Positions 29,733 to 33,251 of a stretch of DNA of 33,251 nucleotides are shown here, in pieces; position 1 is the first letter of the stretch, and every line of letters begins with the position of its first letter. A model generated the notes under the pieces. The model saw only the letters and a list, made by a program, of their open reading frames with translations. It was not told the origin of the DNA and made no database searches. The translations under genes were made by a program, and so were the position numbers. The stretch comes from a virus. The stretch covers positions 1 through 33,251 of the IMG/VR virus record IMGVR_UViG_3300037071_006404, one strand, 5' to 3'.

Positions 29733-30052
29733 GAGCCGATCTCCCCGGCGACGTCGAGCGGAGCGACGTGCGCCGCTCGCCAGTCCTCGCGCATACCGGT
29801 GCCCTCCGCGATGCCCTCGGCCTTGCCGCGCGCGAACCCGTTGGCGGCGCCGCGCTGGTACGCCAGCCAGACCGGGTCATCCGGCGCGAGGTCGCGCGCG
29901 AGCGTCGAGCCGCACGCCGGGCAGTTCTTCAGGTGGATGGCCGGCTCGCCGTCGCCGGGGTCCATGACGCCGACGTGGGCGAGCTCGGCGGCGAACCGCG
30001 CAGGGTCGGCGACGAGCTCCTCGTGGCCGGCGCGCGAGCAGCGGGCGCTCAC
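29729..30052 (-). CDS. Small protein with Cys/His cluster, 107 aa
   Basis: GTG at 30052 overlaps the previous stop (GTGA). It reads SARCSRAGHEELVADPARFA, then AIHLKNCPACGSTLARDL, and the rest is an Ala-rich helix (AYQRGAANGFARGKAEGIAE). Cys and His in C-x4-H and C-x2-C settings suggest one zinc site. Nothing else is identifiable. It is the second gene of the operon. Confidence 0.5.
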   Translation of the reverse strand: MSARCSRAGHEELVADPARFAAELAHVGVMDPGDGEPAIHLKNCPACGSTLARDLAPDDPVWLAYQRGAANGFARGKAEGIAEGTGMREDWRAAHVAPLDVAGEIGS

Positions 30053-30372
30053 GACGCGGCCCCGACGTTCCGTTCGCAGCAGCTCGCGGCGTCCGTGTCC
30101 TGGACGATACGCGACTCGAGCCACAGCGAGCCGATGCGGTCGACCAAGGCGCCGAGCGCCGGCTTCACCATCGCGGCCGCGAGGTGGGCGTCGTGCAGCT
30201 CCTGCTCGACCGCGCGCATGTCGCCGCGCTTGGCGGCGTCGATCGCTAGACCGAGCGCGAGCTCGGTCTCACGGGCGTAGTCGAGCAGCGGCAGGTGGGA
30301 GGTGGAGCGCAGCGCAGCCTGTGCGGCCGCGATCCGCGTTCGGAGGTTGGGGCCGTCGAAAATGGTCGCCAT
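30049..30372 (-). CDS. First gene of leftward operon, helical protein, 107 aa
   Basis: The ATG at 30372 lies one base beyond operator O1, so a transcript starting nearby would have almost no leader. The frame continues further upstream to 30462, but that extension would run through both operators. The protein is helical throughout (TRIAAAQAALRSTSHLPLLD, then TELALGLAIDAAKRGDMRAV) and ends with two adjacent Cys. It has no family that I recognise. As the first gene expressed from the repressor-controlled leftward promoter it is likely an early protein. Its stop overlaps the next GTG. Confidence 0.55.
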   Translation of the reverse strand: MATIFDGPNLRTRIAAAQAALRSTSHLPLLDYARETELALGLAIDAAKRGDMRAVEQELHDAHLAAAMVKPALGALVDRIGSLWLESRIVQDTDAASCCERNVGAAS

Positions 30373-30373
30373 C

Positions 30374-30390
30374 TGTGAAATACTCTCACA
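30374..30390. promoter_or_regulatory. Operator O1 of leftward promoter
   Basis: TGTGAAATACTCTCACA, an imperfect 17-bp palindrome with TGTGA/TCACA ends, matches O2 and O3. It sits directly before the first leftward gene and downstream of a -35-like TTGACC. It would block that promoter when bound. Confidence 0.8.
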
Positions 30391-30404
30391 GGAAATCGGC
30401 GTCC

Positions 30405-30410
30405 GGTCAA
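30405..30410 (-). promoter_or_regulatory. Candidate -35 (TTGACC) of leftward early promoter
   Basis: On the minus strand TTGACC lies between O2 and O1, and its TGA is the stop codon of the small gene at 30407-30565. No convincing -10 box is visible at 16-18 bp; the nearest candidates (GAGTAT, TATTTC) lie within O1 at longer spacing. The promoter call rests mainly on the flanking operators. Confidence 0.45.
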
Positions 30411-30565
30411 GTCGGCTGTGAAACTTTCTCACAAAACGGAGGCGACGAAGCGGCGGCCGCAAGGATGATGCGACGAAGCCGATCGAACTCGGCTGGGTCG
30501 CTCGCCTCGAGCTGCTTCAGGGCTTCCAGCAGCTCCACGTCCTGGTCCTCCCCCGGCGCTTCCAT
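30407..30565 (-). CDS. 52-residue protein resembling the repressor C-terminal segment
   Basis: ATG at 30565, 30 bp after the repressor stop, encodes MEAPGEDQDVELLEALKQLE, then ASDPAEFDRLRRIILAAAAS and ends KVSQPT. Aligned without gaps, ELLEALKQLEASDPAEFDRL with RRIIL matches the repressor's EVMSALKEIERRDPGEYARY with RRMIL; about half the positions are identical. Third codon positions are coding-like. No strong ribosome binding site is visible, so translation may be coupled to the repressor transcript. It looks like a duplicated oligomerisation or interaction segment without the DNA-binding part. It could modulate the repressor by forming mixed complexes. That role is inference. Confidence 0.6.
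   Translation of the reverse strand: MEAPGEDQDVELLEALKQLEASDPAEFDRLRRIILAAAASSPPFCEKVSQPT
30417..30433. promoter_or_regulatory. Operator O2, inside the 3' end of a small gene
   Basis: TGTGAAACTTTCTCACA is identical (as reverse complement) to O3 at 31066-31082. It lies 6 bp upstream of the -35-like box of the leftward promoter and within the coding end of the 52-residue gene. Confidence 0.8.
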
Positions 30566-30595
30566 AACCAGGGGAGTAGCATACTGCTCCGACGT

Positions 30596-31027
30596 TCAGT
30601 CGTCGTTTTCGTCCGGAGTTTCGCGGTCTAACTCGGAAAACTCGCGGAGGTTTTCCACCGACCGCAGGATCATCCGCCTGTAACGAGCGTACTCCCCGGG
30701 GTCGCGGCGCTCGATCTCCTTGAGGGCCGACATGACCTCGCCCGAGCCGCTCTCGTGGGCCTGCGGGGGCAGTGGCCAGTCGTAGCGGCGACAGATGAAG
30801 CCGACCGCCTTGCCCGACTTTTGGGCTCCGGTGGAGAGCTTCCGGATCATGGAGCTGTCGAGCCGGTAGCCGACCTCGGCGACCTCCTGGACGATCGTCT
30901 TCGTCGAGCGCGTCTGCCGCAGGGCATCGAGTCTCTCTCGAAACGGCCCGTCAGCGACGTACGACGGCCCGGCGGACGGGCGTCGTTGCTTGTCGCGTTC
31001 GGCCACTTGCAGGACGTGGTAGCTCAA
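30596..31027 (-). CDS. Probable lysogeny repressor without peptidase domain, 143 aa
   Basis: The longest frame starts with TTG at 31027; a GTG at 31009 is another option. Residues ~28-75 (FRERLDALRQTRSTKTIVQE, then VAEVGYRLDSSMIRKLSTG) fit a helix-turn-helix of XRE type. They are followed by VGFICRRYDWPLPPQ, the usual last helix. Residues ~93-128 form the helical segment shared with the 52-residue gene. There is no LexA/S24 peptidase domain. Divergent placement to a Cro-like gene, with operator O3 in between and O1/O2 at the leftward promoter, supports the role. It probably shuts off both early promoters. Confidence 0.65.
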   Translation of the reverse strand: MSYHVLQVAERDKQRRPSAGPSYVADGPFRERLDALRQTRSTKTIVQEVAEVGYRLDSSMIRKLSTGAQKSGKAVGFICRRYDWPLPPQAHESGSGEVMSALKEIERRDPGEYARYRRMILRSVENLREFSELDRETPDENDD

Positions 31028-31055
31028 CGGTGTCAGTTAGAGCGTCTCACGCGGC

Positions 31056-31061
31056 TTGACT
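31056..31061 (+). promoter_or_regulatory. Candidate -35 (TTGACT) of rightward early promoter
   Basis: TTGACT lies four bases before operator O3 and upstream of the Cro-like gene. A -10 at the expected distance is weak (TCACAG region inside or after O3). The pairing with O3 makes a repressor-controlled promoter likely. Confidence 0.45.
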
Positions 31062-31065
31062 TTTC

Positions 31066-31082
31066 TGTGAGAAAGTTTCACA
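31066..31082. promoter_or_regulatory. Operator O3 between repressor and Cro-like genes
   Basis: TGTGAGAAAGTTTCACA is the exact reverse complement of O2. It lies in the 90-bp divergent gap, 35 bp before the Cro-like ATG and 38 bp before the repressor's longest start, so it can control both directions. Confidence 0.8.
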
Positions 31083-31117
31083 GTCGCGCCGTGGGTTCGC
31101 CGAGGCGCGTAGACGAC

Positions 31118-31321
31118 ATGGCCGCACGACTTCGCTACTGGCGCGAAAAAGCTGGGCTAGACCGGGATGAGCTGGCCGCCAAGCTCGGGGTGGACCCATC
31201 CGCAGTGCGCCACTGGGAGCGCGGCGCCTCGAAGCCGCGCGACCTCGAGGCGTTCGCCGCTGCTTGCGGCGTGGGCATGGCGAGGTTCTGGGGCCCGACC
31301 AAGGCGCGGGCGGTCGGCTAA
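31118..31321 (+). CDS. Cro-like XRE-family DNA-binding protein, 67 aa
   Basis: ATG at 31118. The protein is a single helix-turn-helix domain: AARLRYWREKAGLDRDELAA, KLGVDPSAVRHWERGASKPR, then EAFAAACGVGMARFWG. This is a textbook XRE fold (helix 2 DRDELAAKLGV, recognition helix DPSAVRHWERG). Its position opposite the repressor with a shared operator region suggests the Cro role in the lytic/lysogenic decision. The stop overlaps that of the converging gene (CTAA). Confidence 0.75.
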   Translation: MAARLRYWREKAGLDRDELAAKLGVDPSAVRHWERGASKPRDLEAFAAACGVGMARFWGPTKARAVG

Positions 31322-31674
31322 TGGTCGGGGCACTTCTCGTCGAGCGCGCGCTGCCGCGCGAGCAGGCCGTCCAGCCGGTCGGCCATTTCGTCCATGTAGG
31401 GACGTTCTCGACCGAGCCCCATCTTGAGCCAGAACTCGTAGGCCGCGTTGGCCTCGACGAGGGACTTGCGCGTGTTGGGGCCGTAGAAATTCTCGCGCCA
31501 GTTGTCGCGACACTCCACGCGCTCCGCCTTGGCGAACTCGCGCTCGGCGTCGCCGATAGTCAGGCGGAGGGTCCACATCGCCTTCTCGTCGAGGTTCTCG
31601 CTGTCGCGACCGACGAAGAACCCGAATACGCCGCCGGCGGCGATCGCGATGGCCACGACGATCGCCAGCTTCAT
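31318..31674 (-). CDS. Small exported or membrane-anchored protein, 118 aa
   Basis: The ATG is at 31674. Residues 1-21 are one hydrophobic helix preceded by a single Lys (KLAIVVAIAIAAGGVFGFFV). It could be a signal anchor; no lipobox or clear cleavage site is visible. The rest is a soluble helical domain (WTLRLTIGDAEREFAKAERV) with two Cys, ending DEKCPDH. Its isolated minus-strand position beside the switch hints at a lysogenically expressed gene or superinfection-exclusion protein, but that is speculation. Confidence 0.55.
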   Translation of the reverse strand: MKLAIVVAIAIAAGGVFGFFVGRDSENLDEKAMWTLRLTIGDAEREFAKAERVECRDNWRENFYGPNTRKSLVEANAAYEFWLKMGLGRERPYMDEMADRLDGLLARQRALDEKCPDH

Positions 31675-31700
31675 CGCGCGGACGCTACCACGAGGGCAGC

Positions 31701-31910
31701 GTGACCGACGCCCGCCGCAACTCGGAGCTCATCCTCCGCGGGAACACGATGCTCGACGGTGACTGGTCGACGCTCTCGGACGACGAGCAGATGTCCGCCG
31801 TTCGTCTCCTGCGGAAGGCGCTGCGTGTCGACGACGACTCGAACATCACCCTGGTGATGAGCGCCCGCGCGGCGACCCTCACGCACAGCTCGGGTGGACC
31901 TCGACGCATC
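31701..31910 (+). CDS. Truncated small gene with no stop of its own, about 65-70 codons
   Basis: GTG at 31701 has GAGGG a few bases upstream. The first ~64 residues read like a normal acidic helical protein (MLDGDWSTLSDDEQMSAVRL, then LRKALRVDDDSNITLVMSA) with G/C third positions. After about 31890 the frame becomes antisense to the 31911-32105 gene and stays open until it joins the 32244 gene in the same frame. The real 3' end is probably lost or frameshifted. I have placed the end where coding character fades. Confidence 0.4.
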
Positions 31911-32105
31911 TCACGAGAGTGTCGGATCAAGAACCTCACCCTTGACGGGTGCGCGAATCTGGTCGAACAGCCGGTCAACGCCGTCGGGGCCAAACTTCAA
32001 GTCGCCGCCGCCGTAGACGAGCACGCACCGTCGGAACTCGACGTCGTTGAAGGTGACGCCGTCGAGTCGGATGGGCGCGGCGTGGTCCTGGATGAGAGTT
32101 TTCAT
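31911..32105 (-). CDS. Small hypothetical protein, 64 aa, embedded in an opposite-strand frame
   Basis: ATG at 32105. The sequence MKTLIQDHAAPIRLDGVTFN, then DVEFRRCVLVYGGGDLKFGP and VDRLFDQIRAPVKGEVLD, has the 'ldGvtF.dveF..C.LVY.Gg' pattern of short beta proteins seen in phages and bacteria. Codon third positions are more coding-like here than in the overlapping + frame. Function unknown. Confidence 0.5.
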   Translation of the reverse strand: MKTLIQDHAAPIRLDGVTFNDVEFRRCVLVYGGGDLKFGPDGVDRLFDQIRAPVKGEVLDPTLS

Positions 32106-32243
32106 CCGGCGACCGTAACCGATCCCGGGGCGGGTGCCGTGTCGCAGCTCGGCGGCGCGGCTTCCCCATTGCGGCCGGGCGACCAGGGCCAAGACCCCGA
32201 GCTGGTCGCATCTCTTCCGAGCGAACCGAACGAGGAGGGCGCC

Positions 32244-32645
32244 GTGCTGGAGCCGCTCGACAACTACGACTGGGCCGAGGCGTTCGGCTACGCCGGGGAG
32301 CCGGACACGAACGGTAACGCCCGCGTCTCGGCCGCCGAGGGCTCGCCTGCGGCGGCCGACTCCTTCACGCGCGAGGACGTCGTCCGCATCGTGGCGATGG
32401 ACGACGGCCAGAACGACGGCCCCGACTGGGTCGGCGTGTTCGAGCTCCGCGACGGGCGCTTCGCGTTCGTGAGCGCCGGCTGCGACTACACCGGCTGGGA
32501 TTGCCAGGCCAGCGGCGCGGCCGTCGTGTCGCACGACCTCGACCACCTCATCCGCTTCGGCCTCGGCGACGAGGATCGGAAGCGGCTCTCGTTGCCCGCC
32601 GCGGCGGGCAACCCGAACCAACCGAAGAACGAGGGGGACGACTAG
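32244..32645 (+). CDS. Conserved phage protein ('AGCDYTGWDCQ' family), 133 aa
   Basis: The GTG at 32244 is preceded by an excellent GAGGAGG, so it is chosen although the frame is open for another 540 bases upstream. The protein contains DNYDWAEAFGYAGEP, then FTREDVVRIVAMDDGQNDG, PDWVGVFELRDGRFAFVSA and GCDYTGWDCQASGAAVV. I recognise this as a conserved family in phages and high-GC bacteria without known function. The end is acidic and disordered. It is directly followed by the next gene. Confidence 0.65.
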   Translation: MLEPLDNYDWAEAFGYAGEPDTNGNARVSAAEGSPAAADSFTREDVVRIVAMDDGQNDGPDWVGVFELRDGRFAFVSAGCDYTGWDCQASGAAVVSHDLDHLIRFGLGDEDRKRLSLPAAAGNPNQPKNEGDD

Positions 32646-33251
32646 ATGGACCAGCAGCCCAGCATCGACCTGCGCCCGCTTCCCGACGGATTCGTGCTGA
32701 AGCACGGCAAGCATCGCTCGTTCGAGGCGGGCGCGTGCGTGATGGAGGCCGTCGCCTGGATGGCCAACGAGCCGTTCTCCGACTCGCCGAAGTGCGCCTG
32801 CCCCGTCATCACGCGGTTCGCGCAGCGCATCAACGACCGGATGCCGAACGACGAGATGCGCACCGAGCTGCTTCTGCCGCTCGCCCCGCTCATCGCCGGC
32901 ACGCGGTCCACGCGCGCGGTCCAGTCGAAGCGCCTGTGGCTGGCGGCCGACTTCTCGATCCGAGAGATGGCGCCGCGCGCGCTCGTCGCCGCGGCGAGCT
33001 ACCCGAGCTGCAAGGACCCCGGCGAGCTGCTCGGCTGGGCGGCCGAGCTCCAGGTGCTGCCCGAGGTGACCCGCGAGAACTGGGAGAACGCGCGAGCGGT
33101 CTGCCAGGAAGCCAGGAAGGCCGCCGCCGCCGCCGCCGCCTACGCCGCCTACGCCGCCTACGCCGCCTACGCCGCCGCCGCCGCCGCCTACGCCGCCTAC
33201 GCCGCCTACGCCGCCTACGCCGCCTACGCCGCCGCCGCCGCCGCCGCCGCC
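32646..33251 (+). CDS. Conserved phage protein with Ala-Ala-Tyr repeat tail, 3' end outside window
   Basis: ATG follows the previous stop directly. The first part reads LPDGFVLKHGKHRSFEAGAC, then VMEAVAWMANEPFSDSPKCA, RTELLLPLAPLIAGTRSTRA. This is the start of a widespread family ('LPdGfvLkhG.H.s...G.CVMEavAw.agepfsd.P.caspv'). Members often end in low-complexity Ala-rich tails. Here the tail from residue 159 is Ala runs alternating with AAY triplets, encoded by a 9-bp repeat, and the reading frame continues to the last base. Function unknown. Confidence 0.7.
   Translation, partial: MDQQPSIDLRPLPDGFVLKHGKHRSFEAGACVMEAVAWMANEPFSDSPKCACPVITRFAQRINDRMPNDEMRTELLLPLAPLIAGTRSTRAVQSKRLWLAADFSIREMAPRALVAAASYPSCKDPGELLGWAAELQVLPEVTRENWENARAVCQEARKAAAAAAAYAAYAAYAAYAAAAAAYAAYAAYAAYAAYAAAAAAAA
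33120..33251 (+). repeat. Triplet/9-bp repeat tract (GCC and GCCGCCTAC)
   Basis: From 33120 the DNA consists only of GCC and TAC codons. Runs of GCC alternate with tandem GCCGCCTAC units. The reading frame is kept whatever the copy number. The window ends inside the tract. Confidence 0.9.

Noticed and set aside
1-33251. tRNA genes, rRNA, CRISPR arrays or insertion sequences
   Set aside because: No cloverleaf-like segment, no spaced repeat array and no transposase motif was recognised while reading. A tRNA search program could still find a divergent tRNA.

Overview
The window is a stretch of a temperate, tailed, GC-rich (roughly 70 % by eye) bacteriophage genome, seen as phage DNA with no recognisable host genes flanking it. 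The virion gene order (scaffold-like protein, HK97-type major capsid protein, connector, a ~1000-residue tail protein, two long helical ejection-type proteins, then tail spikes) suggests a short-tailed phage of the kind typified by Bordetella phage BPP-1 or Burkholderia phage BcepC6B. That assignment is inference. The host is probably a high-GC Gram-negative bacterium, but nothing seen fixes the genus. Terminase, portal and replication genes must lie outside the window, which starts inside a gene and ends inside a triplet-repeat tract.

Positions 1-20498 (+) form the late region: scaffold/capsid (1-2244), small virion proteins and a connector (2275-4504), a large tail protein (4504-7497), an S74-peptidase-type protein (7508-8467), two ejection-type proteins (8467-13005), adhesion proteins (13017-18895) and a cluster of small membrane or lysis-type proteins (18892-20498). 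The most striking gene here is 17090-18895. It appears to place a spherulin-4-like glycosidase barrel, split by two inserted modules, on a phage tail protein.

Positions 20495-30372 (-) form one long leftward operon in which at least 17 gene junctions are 4-bp ATGA or GTGA overlaps. From promoter-proximal to distal it encodes small proteins, a Bet/RecT annealase, a DUF3310 protein, an Ea22-like protein, a GNAT-like XF1762-type protein, a C5 DNA methyltransferase, an excisionase-like protein and a tyrosine integrase. After these come an ASCH-like protein, an N6-adenine methyltransferase fragment and a CHAP endolysin-like enzyme. All three DNA-modification genes are abnormal: the adenine methyltransferase has lost its C-terminal half, only the C-terminal half of a DpdA-like gene remains, and the C5 enzyme has Gly in place of the motif VI Glu.

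Positions 30374-31321 are the lysogeny switch. A small repressor without a peptidase domain (-) faces a Cro-like protein (+). Three 17-bp operators of the form TGTGA-N7-TCACA flank them. A 52-residue gene next to the repressor encodes what looks like a free-standing copy of the repressor's C-terminal segment. From 31318 onward there is a small membrane protein (-), a truncated (+) gene overlapped by a small (-) gene, and two conserved phage proteins. The last of these has an Ala-Ala-Tyr repeat tail that runs off the window.
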